Positions 40,589 through 49,250 of a stretch of DNA of 64,000 bases are shown one piece after another; position 1 is the stretch's first letter; every line of letters starts with the position of its first letter. The stretch is taken from positions 39,425 through 103,424 of the forward strand of contig NZ_JANTYS010000022.1 of the NCBI RefSeq assembly GCF_024808255.1, written 5' to 3'. The position numbers were made by a program, and so were the translations under genes. The DNA is from Mucilaginibacter dorajii (GTDB lineage Bacteria > Bacteroidota > Bacteroidia > Sphingobacteriales > Sphingobacteriaceae). The notes under the pieces were generated by a model. It saw only the letters and a program-made list of their open reading frames with translations. It searched no databases and had not been told where the DNA came from.

Positions 40589-43435
40589 CTACTTAATCCC
40601 CATTTCCTTTTTCAAAAACTGACCGGTAAAGCTTTCCTTCACTTTGCAAAGCCCTTCGGGAGTACCACTAAAAAGGATCTTTCCACCACCGGAACCACCT
40701 TCGGGACCAAGGTCTATCACGTGATCGACTACCTTAATTACGTCAAGGTTATGCTCAATTACCAATACCGTGTTTCCTTTATCAACGAGCTGGTAAAGTA
40801 CACCTAACAGTACATTGATATCTTCAAAGTGCAAGCCCGTGGTTGGCTCATCTAAAATATAGAAGGTGTTACCGGTATCTTTTTTAGATAGCTCGGTAGC
40901 CAGCTTAACACGTTGCGCTTCGCCGCCCGATAAGGTTGTTGATGCCTGCCCCAAAGTAATATAGCCCAAGCCTACATCGTTCAGGGTTTTCACCTTGCGG
41001 TAGATAGATGGGATATGCTCAAAAAACGGGGTAGCATCCTCAATGCTCATATCCAGCACATCGCTGATGGATTTGCCACGGTAACGTACTTCCAGCGTTT
41101 CGCGATTGTACCGTTTGCCCTGGCATTCTTCGCAAGGCACTTGTACATCGGGTAAAAAGTTCATTTCAATAACTTTCATACCGGCACCCTGGCAGGTTTC
41201 GCAACGGCCGCCTTTTACGTTAAATGAGAAACGACCGGGCTTATACCCCCTGATCCTTGACTCGGGCAAAGCCACATACAAATTCCTGATATCCGAGAAC
41301 ACGCCGGTATAAGTGGCCGGGTTTGACCGTGGTGTACGACCGATTGGCGTTTGATCTATCTCAATCACTTTATCGATATTCTCTAACCCTTCAATTTTTT
41401 CATAAGGCAGCGGATGCTTTTTAGCCCTGAAAAAGTGGTGGTTCAATATAGGATACAGTGTTTCGGTAATTAAGCTTGATTTACCACTGCCGGATACCCC
41501 GGTAATGCCAATCAATTTACCCAACGGAAAATCGACAGAAACCTTTTTTAAATTATGGCCCGTAGCTTTTTTAAGGCTTAATGTTTTGCCGTTACCTTCT
41601 CTCCTCTTTTCGGGCACAGCGATAGAACGCTCACCATTAATATAAGATGTAGTAAGGGTATGTTCTGCCATTAACTGTGCCGGTGTTCCCTGGGCAACTA
41701 TCTGGCCGCCGTGTACGCCGGCAGCCGGCCCCATATCAATCACATGATCAGCCTCCAGGATCATATCTTTATCGTGCTCAACCACCAATACGGTATTGCC
41801 TAAATCGCGCAGGTTCTTGAGGGCGTTTATCAGTCGCTCATTATCGCGCTGGTGCAGGCCGATGCTTGGCTCATCTAAAATGTACATTACATTCATCAGC
41901 TGCGAGCCAATTTGAGTTGCCAAACGGATGCGCTGGGCCTCGCCACCAGATAAGGTTTTAGCGGTACGATCAAGCGTTAAATAGCTCAAACCAACATCCA
42001 GCAAAAACACAATACGCGCACGGATCTCTTTCAGGATCTCTTTGGCAATCACATTCTGGCGGTCGGTAAGCCTGTCCTCTAGTCCGTTAAACCATTCCTG
42101 CAAGTGGTTGATATCCATGCAGGCCAGTTCAAATATATTTTTGTTATCTACCTTAAAATGTAACGATTCCTTTTTTAATCTGGCACCATCACAAACCGGA
42201 CAGGTTTTCAGCACGCGATAGTTCTCCATATCGTCCATACCTTCGTCGTTACGGCGCTCCTGTTGCTCTTCCAGCATGCGCACAATACCGTCAAAAGTGA
42301 TGGTATAGCTTTGCACATTCCATTTATTGTATTCAACAGATACGCTGATGGTATCGGGCGCGCCGTTCAAAATAATATCCAGGTGTTCGCGGCTCAGCTT
42401 TTCAATAGGTGTAGTCAACGAGAACTCATATTTTTTGGCCAGCGATTTCAACACCTGGAAAATCCAGGTTTCGCGATATTCACCAATAGGAGCCAAACCA
42501 CCATTCATAATGGTGAGCTTTGGATTTGGGATCACCGATGCTTCATCAACCTCAAAAATATAACCTAAGCCGTTACATTTTTCGCAGGCACCATAGGGTG
42601 AGTTAAAAGAGAAGGTATTAGGCTGCGGCTCATCATAAGATATACCCGAAACCGGGTCCATCAAATACTTACTATAATAGGCTACGTTACCGTCCTTATC
42701 CCCCACACGAATAATGCCTTTGGCTATTTTTAAAGCCGCCTGTACCGAGGTGTATAAACGCTTTGCATCTTTTTCGGTTACTACCAGTCTATCTACCACA
42801 ATATCAATATCATGGATCTTGTACCTATCCACCTGCATTTTGGGTTCCACATCGGCCATGGCCCCATCAATCCATACTTTTAAATAGCCTTGTTTGCGGA
42901 TGGATTCAAACAATTCGCGGTAGTGTCCTTTACGTGCCTTTACCACCGGGGCCAGGATATTTACCGGTTGCCCGTCAAACTTTTCGGTAATGGTTTTCAG
43001 GATCTCGTCTTCGCTCATGCGCTCCATCTTCTCGCCTGTAGTATAGGAGTAGGCATCGCCGGTACGGGCAAAAAGCAGGCGCATAAAATCATAGATCTCG
43101 GTAATGGTACCTACGGTAGACCGTGGGTTTTTGCTGGTTGTTTTTTGCTCAATGGCAATAACCGGACTAAGGCCCGATACCTTATCCACATCGGGGCGCT
43201 CCATACCACCCATAAACTGGCGCGAGTAGGCCGAAAATGTTTCCATATAACGGCGCTGCCCTTCGGCATAAATGGTATCAAACGCTAACGACGATTTACC
43301 ACTGCCGCTTAACCCGGTGATTACCACCAGCTGGTTACGCGGAAAAGAAACATCAATATTTTTTAGGTTATGCACCCTGGCTCCGTAAACTTCAACTTCG
43401 CTTTGTTCGCCAAGGTCTATTGTTTTTTCGCTCAT
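40589..43435 (-). CDS. uvrA: Excinuclease ABC subunit A
   Basis: A 948-residue DNA-damage recognition ATPase of nucleotide excision repair. It has two ABC modules: Walker A GLSGSGKSS (about 38-46) and GVSGSGKSS (about 640-648), and signatures TLSGGEAQRIRLA and TLSGGEAQRVKLA. Zinc-binding cysteines are in CEKCNGLGY and CPVCDGARL, and in CETCQGAG with CEECQGKRY. A possible -7 element, TATATTTG, lies on the minus strand at 43500-43507. Length and motifs are normal. Confidence 0.99.
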   Translation of the reverse strand: MSEKTIDLGEQSEVEVYGARVHNLKNIDVSFPRNQLVVITGLSGSGKSSLAFDTIYAEGQRRYMETFSAYSRQFMGGMERPDVDKVSGLSPVIAIEQKTTSKNPRSTVGTITEIYDFMRLLFARTGDAYSYTTGEKMERMSEDEILKTITEKFDGQPVNILAPVVKARKGHYRELFESIRKQGYLKVWIDGAMADVEPKMQVDRYKIHDIDIVVDRLVVTEKDAKRLYTSVQAALKIAKGIIRVGDKDGNVAYYSKYLMDPVSGISYDEPQPNTFSFNSPYGACEKCNGLGYIFEVDEASVIPNPKLTIMNGGLAPIGEYRETWIFQVLKSLAKKYEFSLTTPIEKLSREHLDIILNGAPDTISVSVEYNKWNVQSYTITFDGIVRMLEEQQERRNDEGMDDMENYRVLKTCPVCDGARLKKESLHFKVDNKNIFELACMDINHLQEWFNGLEDRLTDRQNVIAKEILKEIRARIVFLLDVGLSYLTLDRTAKTLSGGEAQRIRLATQIGSQLMNVMYILDEPSIGLHQRDNERLINALKNLRDLGNTVLVVEHDKDMILEADHVIDMGPAAGVHGGQIVAQGTPAQLMAEHTLTTSYINGERSIAVPEKRREGNGKTLSLKKATGHNLKKVSVDFPLGKLIGITGVSGSGKSSLITETLYPILNHHFFRAKKHPLPYEKIEGLENIDKVIEIDQTPIGRTPRSNPATYTGVFSDIRNLYVALPESRIRGYKPGRFSFNVKGGRCETCQGAGMKVIEMNFLPDVQVPCEECQGKRYNRETLEVRYRGKSISDVLDMSIEDATPFFEHIPSIYRKVKTLNDVGLGYITLGQASTTLSGGEAQRVKLATELSKKDTGNTFYILDEPTTGLHFEDINVLLGVLYQLVDKGNTVLVIEHNLDVIKVVDHVIDLGPEGGSGGGKILFSGTPEGLCKVKESFTGQFLKKEMGIK

Positions 43436-43660
43436 ATTTATTTTAAACCGATGTAGCCGGCCCGCCTTTAAAGGGCAATAGCCATACTAATATTTTTCGC
43501 AAATATACGTAAAAAGCTGGTGCTTTATAAGATATGCAAGCCCCCCAAAGTTTATTTGACTCAAAAACTACGGTGAAAATATAACCCATGTTTGCGGCGG
43601 TTGTTTTATAGCAGGGCCCATTAGAAGCCATGAAAGAAGATGACATTTAACCGCATAAAA

Positions 43661-43692
43661 AAGGCCTGTTTTCCGTCCGGGAAAACAGGCCT
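43661..43692. terminator. Terminator after the lytic transglycosylase gene
   Basis: AAGGCCTGTTTTCC (43661-43674) pairs perfectly with GGAAAACAGGCCTT (43679-43692). It is oriented to serve the minus-strand gene ending at 43745. The rest of 43436-43744 holds only the uvrA leader. Confidence 0.8.
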
Positions 43693-43744
43693 TAAAGTGC
43701 TCCGTAACTAATATTCTTAATTAATTCATAACGTTACGCGTTAA

Positions 43745-44527
43745 TCAATTAAATGCCAGCAATGTTGTTGGCTGGGTAATATTGTAATAGTTTTTATAGC
43801 CAAACTCTTTAGGCTGCTCAATAATTGCTTTCATGGCGATGATGTTGTAAACGTAAGCGCCGGTTTCGCGGTTAAGTTTCATCCTGAAGTAATTATCCTC
43901 TTTTTGTTTGTTGATAGCCCTTTGCAATTTAACCGAGCCATTGTTATAAGCAGCAGCAGCTAAAGTCCAGCTGTTAAATTCGCCGTACAATTCTCTGATG
44001 TACTTGCAGGCCGCGATGGTTGATTTGCGTATGTTTTTACGCTCATCAACACCATGCCCCACCTTTAAACCATAAGTACGCGCTGTGCCGGCCATAAATT
44101 GCCATAAACCAGACGCTCCTTTTGGAGACGTGCCGGATTGCAGGCCCGACTCAACCAGCGGGATGTACTTAAAGTCATCGGGAATACCGTAAAACTTCAG
44201 GATAGGCTCAATGATGGGGAACAATACTTCGGCCTTACGGTGCAGTAAGGTTGATTGCACGTTTTTAAAAGCATGCCGTCTAAGCGATTTGTTCAGTTTA
44301 AAGGTAACCCTGGCATCATTAACAGGTAAAGCTTCATCTGCAAAATTATATGCTGCAGCATTGCTTTTAACAAAAATAAACTTCGAGGTTCGGTTGCTTG
44401 ATCTGGCCGGTTTCGCGCTCTTCGCGTCGATAGTTGTGCCGTAGATATTAAGCAGGGAAATGAGAACCAGCACCAGCATTACGGAGCACGTAAGTAAGTG
44501 TTTTTTAATCATTTCTTTTTTTATCAT
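43745..44527 (-). CDS. Membrane-anchored lytic transglycosylase (MltD-like)
   Basis: A 260-residue peptidoglycan-cleaving enzyme. A membrane segment or signal (about 11-30) is followed by a goose-lysozyme-like SLT domain (about 100-240). The catalytic glutamate is Glu126 in YIPLVESGLQSG, followed by GASGLWQFMAGTARTYGL and the AAAAYNNGSVKLQRAI block. It cuts glycan strands to 1,6-anhydro ends in the periplasm. There are no LysM repeats, unlike full-length MltD. Two starts are possible, Met1 at 44527 and Met6. Confidence 0.92.
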   Translation of the reverse strand: MIKKEMIKKHLLTCSVMLVLVLISLLNIYGTTIDAKSAKPARSSNRTSKFIFVKSNAAAYNFADEALPVNDARVTFKLNKSLRRHAFKNVQSTLLHRKAEVLFPIIEPILKFYGIPDDFKYIPLVESGLQSGTSPKGASGLWQFMAGTARTYGLKVGHGVDERKNIRKSTIAACKYIRELYGEFNSWTLAAAAYNNGSVKLQRAINKQKEDNYFRMKLNRETGAYVYNIIAMKAIIEQPKEFGYKNYYNITQPTTLLAFN

Positions 44528-44624
44528 TAACTATACATTAGGTAAAATGTGCCGCAAAGGTATGCCATACAAATCACATAATCAAATACTTAGCTTTTTG
44601 CTAACTTTTTTAGTTGCGGTTTTT

Positions 44625-44670
44625 GGTTCAAAAACGAGGTTTAAAACGGTTTAAACCATGTTTTTGAACC
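44625..44670. repeat. Near-perfect 46-base inverted repeat in a divergent spacer
   Basis: GGTTCAAAAAC (44625-44635) mirrors GTTTTTGAACC (44660-44670), and inside it GGTTTAAA mirrors TTTAAACC with a 4-base centre. It lies between the lytic transglycosylase and rluB-like genes, 25 bases upstream of the latter's -33 element. It could be an operator for a dimeric regulator or a cruciform element. Confidence 0.65.
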
Positions 44671-44694
44671 CGATAATTTTTTTTTGATTTTGGG

Positions 44695-44723
44695 TTGATT
44701 TTTGCCAAAAAAGCGTAACTTTG
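44695..44723 (+). promoter_or_regulatory. Promoter of the rluB-like gene
   Basis: TTG (44695-44697), 18 bases, then TAACTTTG (44716-44723) match the Bacteroidetes consensus. The leader would be about 30 bases. Confidence 0.7.
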
Positions 44724-44757
44724 ACCCTCACGCTGCGAAAGCGCTAAACAAAAAAAT

Positions 44758-46284
44758 ATGGTATTTAAGAGACCAACAGGTAGTCGCGATGACAAGCCGG
44801 GAAAATCATCGGGAAGAAGCTCACGTAGTGAGGACAAACCCAAAAGACCGGCAACCGCGAAAGGCAAAGCCACTCCAAACGGAGAAAAGAAAGCAAGCTC
44901 CAGACCGGAGAAATCATTCCAAAGCAACAGGTTCAGTGACGATAAGCCCAAAAGCAATTTTAGGGACAGTTCATCTGCCGGCGATAAAAAATCATCTGGC
45001 AGATCAAAACCGTACTCTGGTCGCCCGTCTGCAGGTGATGACAGACCCAAAAGCAATTTCAGGGATGGTGCAGCATCTGGCGATAAAAAAAGCTTTTCGC
45101 CACGCAGCAAACCATACTCTGGCCGCCCATCATCCGGCGATAGCGACAGACCGCAAAGAAGCTTCGGCGCAGGCTCTGCTTCGGCCGATAGAAAACCTTA
45201 CTCTGGCAGGCCAACAGGCGGAGAGGGTGAAGAAAGACCAAAAAGAGGCTTTGGCAGCAGCGCTCCCGGCGATAAAAAACCATACTCATCACCTCGTACA
45301 CGTACCTCAAATACCGACTTTGGCGATAAGCCTAAAAGAAGTTTTGGCGCAGGTGCCGAAAGATCAACAGACAAAAAATTTAATGAAAGGCCCGAAGGCG
45401 GATTTAAAAAACGCGAAGGAAGCTTTTCAAAAGATAAACCGGCTTACAATACCGATAGACCGCAACGTAAGCCTACTTACGATAAAATAACCAAAGACCT
45501 TGATGCCCCTGTAAGGACCATGCGCGGCCGCAAAAACGCCGGCGAGCCTAAAAAAGGTGCCGACGATGGGCTGATCCGTCTTAACCGTTATATCTCAAAC
45601 GCAGGTATTTGCTCGCGCCGTAAGGCCGATGAGCTGATCATTGCAGGTGTAGTATCGGTAAATGGCGTAGTGGTTGACGAATTAGGAGCCAAAATTGATC
45701 CATCAAGAGATGAGATCAAATACAATGGTGAAACCCTTCGTCGCGAAAAAATGGTTTATGTATTGCTAAATAAACCAAAGGATTACATCACCACTACCGA
45801 AGACCCGCAAGAACGCCGTACCGTAATGCACCTGGTTGAAAAAGCAACCAAAGAGCGTATTTATCCTATCGGCCGTTTAGACAGGAACACTACCGGCTTA
45901 TTGTTAATGACCAATGATGGCGCGCTTGCCGATAAACTTTCACACCCACGCAGCAACATCAGCAAGCTGTACCAGGTTGAATTGAGCAAAGCTTTATCAC
46001 AAGGTGACCTGAACAAGATCACTTATGGTATCGAGCTTGAAGATGGTGTAATTAAACCAGATTCGGTATCGTACGTTGCCGGTGGCTCAAAAAGAGAAGT
46101 AGGCATCCAGATCCACAGCGGTAAAAATCGTGTTGTACGCCGCATATTTGAAAGCCTTGGCTACGAAGTTGTAAAGCTTGACAGGGTGGTTTATGCCAAC
46201 CTTACCAAAAAAGATCTTCCACGCGGCCGCTACCGCCACCTGGAAGAAAGCGAGATCATCCAGCTTAAACACCTGATAAAATAA
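44758..46284 (+). CDS. rluB: RluB/RsuA-family rRNA pseudouridine synthase with long basic extension
   Basis: A 508-residue protein, about twice the usual length. Residues 1-265 are a disordered, Arg/Lys/Ser/Gly-rich extension built of repeats such as DDKPKSNFRD, SGDKKSF and SKPYSGRPS. The S4 RNA-binding domain follows (about 270-320, IRLNRYISNAGICSRRKADELI). The synthase domain (about 330-508) has the catalytic Asp375 in GRLDRNTTGLLL and KNRVVRRIFESLGYEV. It isomerises a uridine in rRNA (23S U2605 in E. coli RluB; the exact site here is not proven). The extension may promote binding to RNA or to the ribosome. Confidence 0.93.
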   Translation: MVFKRPTGSRDDKPGKSSGRSSRSEDKPKRPATAKGKATPNGEKKASSRPEKSFQSNRFSDDKPKSNFRDSSSAGDKKSSGRSKPYSGRPSAGDDRPKSNFRDGAASGDKKSFSPRSKPYSGRPSSGDSDRPQRSFGAGSASADRKPYSGRPTGGEGEERPKRGFGSSAPGDKKPYSSPRTRTSNTDFGDKPKRSFGAGAERSTDKKFNERPEGGFKKREGSFSKDKPAYNTDRPQRKPTYDKITKDLDAPVRTMRGRKNAGEPKKGADDGLIRLNRYISNAGICSRRKADELIIAGVVSVNGVVVDELGAKIDPSRDEIKYNGETLRREKMVYVLLNKPKDYITTTEDPQERRTVMHLVEKATKERIYPIGRLDRNTTGLLLMTNDGALADKLSHPRSNISKLYQVELSKALSQGDLNKITYGIELEDGVIKPDSVSYVAGGSKREVGIQIHSGKNRVVRRIFESLGYEVVKLDRVVYANLTKKDLPRGRYRHLEESEIIQLKHLIK

Positions 46285-46338
46285 TTAAAACGCCCCGCTG
46301 AATAGCGGGGCGTTTTTCTGTCTATTTTGTTAACTTGC
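46270..46338. repeat. Left copy of a 70-base direct repeat flanking a two-gene cassette
   Basis: It contains the last codons of the rluB-like gene, the terminator and TGTCTATTTTGTTAACTTGC (46319-46338). It is repeated at 47136-47208 with a handful of substitutions and small indels. Confidence 0.85.
46290..46318 (+). terminator. Terminator of the rluB-like gene
   Basis: ACGCCCCGCT (46290-46299) pairs with AGCGGGGCGT (46304-46313), followed by TTTT. Confidence 0.85.
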
Positions 46339-46342
46339 TGCT

Positions 46343-46822
46343 ATGCTAACCTTTAACCCCAAAGGCTTATTAACGCCAGCAACAATTATAAAATCGTCTT
46401 TAAACGAGTTTGAGACTGAGTTTGCAATTAGCTTAAATGAAGATAAGCGAACATATTTATTTGAACAATACAAACTATATTGTAATGAACTGAAAACTCT
46501 TTGCAACAATCTTCCAATTATTCAATGGATTGATGGTTCTTATGTAACTAAAGGCAAAAACCCATCGGATATTGATTTGGTTTTCTTTTTAGATTATGAA
46601 ACGGCAAAGGCGAAACAAAATGAACTCAAACAATTTATCTATCCTCAAAGTCTGGCAATTTATGGTATAGATGCGTACATCATCGTTATTTACCCCGATG
46701 ATAGCAAATATGCGTATGGTTCTAAAGCTGATAAAGCATATTGGACACAACACTTTGGAAACACTAAACCTAATCGACAGCATAAAAAAATACCGAAAGG
46801 TTTTTTAGAAATAATTATTTAA
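46343..46822 (+). CDS. DUF6932-type nucleotidyltransferase-fold protein
   Basis: A 159-residue protein. IDGSYVTKGKNPSDIDLVFFL (about residues 63-83) fits the minimal nucleotidyltransferase pattern GS-x(n)-DxD, where the aspartates bind metal. This resembles DUF6932 proteins. The composition is clearly more AT-rich than the neighbours. With the next gene it forms a cassette flanked by direct repeats, suggesting horizontal insertion. MNT-fold proteins often act as antitoxins or toxin modifiers; that role is inferred, not shown. Confidence 0.8.
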   Translation: MLTFNPKGLLTPATIIKSSLNEFETEFAISLNEDKRTYLFEQYKLYCNELKTLCNNLPIIQWIDGSYVTKGKNPSDIDLVFFLDYETAKAKQNELKQFIYPQSLAIYGIDAYIIVIYPDDSKYAYGSKADKAYWTQHFGNTKPNRQHKKIPKGFLEIII

Positions 46823-46831
46823 ATTTGATAT

Positions 46832-47110
46832 ATGAGGACTCATCATTTAAAGGAGCTTGTTGAAAGTATCAAAAAAACAGAGGAAATGATATCCTTGCAT
46901 AAGGATGATGAACTTACTTTGGTGATAACTCAATATGAAGCTTTAAAAGCAAAGCAGGTAGCTGAATTTATCGACGAATTAGCAAAGCCACCTTTTCAAT
47001 CAGTAGAAAGCTTTTCGCTGATCAATCTTATTATTAACAAATATTATCCCACAATAAATTCCGACAGGGTTAAACAAAAAGATTTGAGAGAATTGGCTTT
47101 AACAATTTGA
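46832..47110 (+). CDS. Small helical protein, partner of the nucleotidyltransferase
   Basis: A 92-residue, probably all-helical protein (MRTHHLKELVESIKKTEEMISLHKDD..., then SLINLIINKYYPTINSD). It starts 9 bases after the preceding stop, so the two are translated from one mRNA. No HEPN catalytic R-x4-6-H motif is seen and I do not recognise a family. AT-rich like its partner. Possible roles as a toxin, an antitoxin or neither cannot be told apart. Confidence 0.7.
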   Translation: MRTHHLKELVESIKKTEEMISLHKDDELTLVITQYEALKAKQVAEFIDELAKPPFQSVESFSLINLIINKYYPTINSDRVKQKDLRELALTI

Positions 47111-47135
47111 TATCAATAACACTTTGAATACGCGC

Positions 47136-47208
47136 CACCCGATAAAATAAATTAAAAAACGCTCCGCTAAACATCGGGGCATTTTTTTTGTCTATTTTGT
47201 TAACTTGC
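47136..47208. repeat. Right copy of the 70-base direct repeat
   Basis: CACCCGATAAAATAA, the hairpin CGCTCCGCTAAACATCGGGGC and TGTCTATTTTGTTAACTTGC match 46270-46338 in order. The copy still encodes the final H-x-I-K-stop of the rluB-like gene, which shows that the repeat arose from that gene's end. The last part may serve as the promoter region for the lactonase gene. Confidence 0.85.
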
Positions 47209-47230
47209 AAGCCTTAACTAATATACCAAC

Positions 47231-48367
47231 ATGAAAAAAGTTCTTTTGATGGTAACGTTGCTATCACCGCTGTTCAATTTCGCGCAAGATAAAAAACCGC
47301 TCCCCAAAACTTTCGACCTTGTAGTGGGTACTTATACTACCGGCACCAGTAAGGGCATTATGGTTTACCGTTTTTATACCCAAAGTGGTAAGCTGGCCTA
47401 TTTAAGCCAGGTAGATGGTGTTACCAATCCATCCTACTTACAGGTTAGCAAAAACAATAAATTTATCTACGCGGTAAATGAATTGCCTAAGGGCGAGGTG
47501 AGCGCGTTTTCATTTGATGCCAAAACAGGTAAAATTGATTTCATTAACAAACAATCGTCCCTTGGTGCCGATCCTTGTTATATCGCGGTAGATAAAGCGC
47601 AGAAAACAGCATTTGTAGCTAATTACTCAAGTGGCCAGGTTACCGTGCTGCCTATCAATAAAGATGGCTCATTAGGCGCAGGGATTGAAACCGTGCGTAA
47701 TGAAGAAGGCAAAGGCCCCAATAAAGAGCGCCAGGAAGGCCCGCATGCACACATGAGCATTTTATCGCCCGATGAAAAGTATTTATTTTATAATGATCTG
47801 GGCACCGATAGGATCAATATTTATCGTTTTAAACCCGGTAAAGATTCTCCTTTAACTGGTGCAAACCCATCATTTGTAAGTGTAACGCCAGGCGACGGTC
47901 CGCGCCACCTGGAGTATTCTTTAGATAAAAAACATGTTTTCCTGGCAACAGAAATGGGGTCGAACGTTTTTGTTTTTGATTACGATGGTGGCAAGTTTAA
48001 ACAAAAACAGGTGATATCATTATTACCCGATGGCTTTACCGGCAAAACTGCCGCGGCAGCAATCCACCTATCGCCAGATGGCAGGTTCCTGTACGTATCA
48101 AACCGTTTAGAAACCAACGAGATCATTTGTTTCTCGGTTAACCAGGAAACCGGCGCGCTCACTTTTGTATCGCGTCAATCAAGCTTTGGTAAAAACCCGC
48201 GTGATTTTGCTATCGACCCAACCGGCAACTTTATGGTGGTAGCTAACCAAAGCAGCGACAGCATGTTTGTATTCAGGATAGACCAAAATACCGGCAAACT
48301 AACACAAACAGGAATTAAGGTAGACATTGGCAACCCGGTTTGTTTGAAATTTACACCAGCGGAATAA
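47231..48367 (+). CDS. Secreted lactonase-family beta-propeller (Pgl-like)
   Basis: A 378-residue protein with signal peptide MKKVLLMVTLLSPLFNFA and a seven-bladed propeller of the YbhE/6-phosphogluconolactonase type (GTYTTGTSKGIMVYRF, VDGVTNPSYLQVS, HAHMSILSPDEKYLF, GDGPRHLEY, NRLETNEIICF). Cytoplasmic YbhE hydrolyses 6-phosphogluconolactone. An exported copy such as this one may act on other lactones. It was originally the next gene after rluB, before the cassette inserted. Confidence 0.9.
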   Translation: MKKVLLMVTLLSPLFNFAQDKKPLPKTFDLVVGTYTTGTSKGIMVYRFYTQSGKLAYLSQVDGVTNPSYLQVSKNNKFIYAVNELPKGEVSAFSFDAKTGKIDFINKQSSLGADPCYIAVDKAQKTAFVANYSSGQVTVLPINKDGSLGAGIETVRNEEGKGPNKERQEGPHAHMSILSPDEKYLFYNDLGTDRINIYRFKPGKDSPLTGANPSFVSVTPGDGPRHLEYSLDKKHVFLATEMGSNVFVFDYDGGKFKQKQVISLLPDGFTGKTAAAAIHLSPDGRFLYVSNRLETNEIICFSVNQETGALTFVSRQSSFGKNPRDFAIDPTGNFMVVANQSSDSMFVFRIDQNTGKLTQTGIKVDIGNPVCLKFTPAE

Positions 48368-48374
48368 GCTGAAG

Positions 48375-48469
48375 GCCGAAGGCTTAAAGCAGAAAGCTTT
48401 AAAATGAAAAAAGCTCAAAGCAAGAAGTATAGTTCTTCTGCTTTGAGCTTTTTGCTTTAAGCCTTCGGC
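48375..48469. terminator. Nested terminator between convergent genes
   Basis: The outer stem GCCGAAGGCTTAAAGC (48375-48390) pairs perfectly with GCTTTAAGCCTTCGGC (48454-48469), and an inner stem AAAAAGCTCAAAGC pairs with GCTTTGAGCTTTTT. It serves the lactonase (+) and lipocalin-like (-) genes. Confidence 0.75.
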
Positions 48470-48958
48470 TTAATTAGCTTTAGTGAACGAATAAATAATA
48501 TACCCCGTGCTGTTACCTACAGCAACAGGCGATTTTAGCGTCATGGTCGAGCCATCGTTATTAGCAATGTCCAAACGGTAGCCTTCTGCTACGTTTTTGG
48601 CTTTATCACCTTCATAAATCTTTTTGAATTGAAATTGGGTACCGGTGGTACCACCATTATAAACCGACCAAAAGATGGTTTGTGATGTACCGTTAGTTAA
48701 CGTATAAATGCCGTTGCCACTATTGGTTAATTTCCAGGTGCTGCCAACAAAAGCCTCGGGCGCAGCCTGGTCAAATACATTTTGAACAGCATTTTGTACT
48801 AAGCCGTCATAGCTTACATTATTTAATGTCCAGGTGCCAACAAATTTGCCCCGGGATACATTGGATACAGCTGTGGATGTGTTTTTGGGAGTTGAACAGG
48901 CAGTAAATACAACGATAAGGGATAGCAACGCTATCGAAATTTTAAACAGGTTTTTCAT
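48470..48958 (-). CDS. Lipocalin-like lipoprotein
   Basis: A 162-residue protein with lipobox FTAC and lipidated Cys21. The mature part begins GKFVGTWTLNNVSYDGL, the G-x-W start typical of lipocalin-like domains, and continues as beta strands. It probably binds a small hydrophobic molecule or has a structural role at the envelope. No partner gene is evident. Confidence 0.8.
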   Translation of the reverse strand: MKNLFKISIALLSLIVVFTACSTPKNTSTAVSNVSRGKFVGTWTLNNVSYDGLVQNAVQNVFDQAAPEAFVGSTWKLTNSGNGIYTLTNGTSQTIFWSVYNGGTTGTQFQFKKIYEGDKAKNVAEGYRLDIANNDGSTMTLKSPVAVGNSTGYIIYSFTKAN

Positions 48959-49005
48959 GACAGTAATATTTATATGCGTATAAGCATAAATCCTGCCAAA
49001 AAGTT

Positions 49006-49176
49006 TTAACGATACTTAACTGCATTTATATTAAGTTGTTTTTCAATCTCATTCAGTTGTTTGTTGATTGAAGCAGTTACCATATCAACCTCTTTAACCT
49101 TTTTCAAACTTTTAGCAAAGCGATGATCAAGATCCCCTGAAAATAAATTGCGATGTAGGTTTTTTATAAGATCCAT
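49006..49176 (-). CDS. Possible 56-residue coiled-coil protein
   Basis: An open frame of 57 codons starts at the ATG at 49176 and ends with TAA at 49006: MDLIKNLHRNLFSGDLDHRF, then a heptad-like helix (SINKQLNEIEKQLN). AAGGAG lies 13 bases upstream, rather far. It occupies an otherwise empty 290-base gap and its composition looks protein-like. It is too short to be sure. Confidence 0.4.
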   Translation of the reverse strand: MDLIKNLHRNLFSGDLDHRFAKSLKKVKEVDMVTASINKQLNEIEKQLNINAVKYR

Positions 49177-49250
49177 AGGCTTTAAAATACTCCTTATAGC
49201 TCTATTTTACGGACACCTTGCATTAAGGTTACATGTTTTTTAATTATTTA

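Noticed and set aside
43443..43646. Small minus-strand open frame upstream of uvrA
   Set aside because: It covers the uvrA leader and promoter element and has no protein-like pattern or start signal.
44702..45490. 262-codon open frame overlapping the rluB-like extension
   Set aside because: A different frame through the low-complexity extension; the rluB frame continues into a clear S4 and synthase domain.
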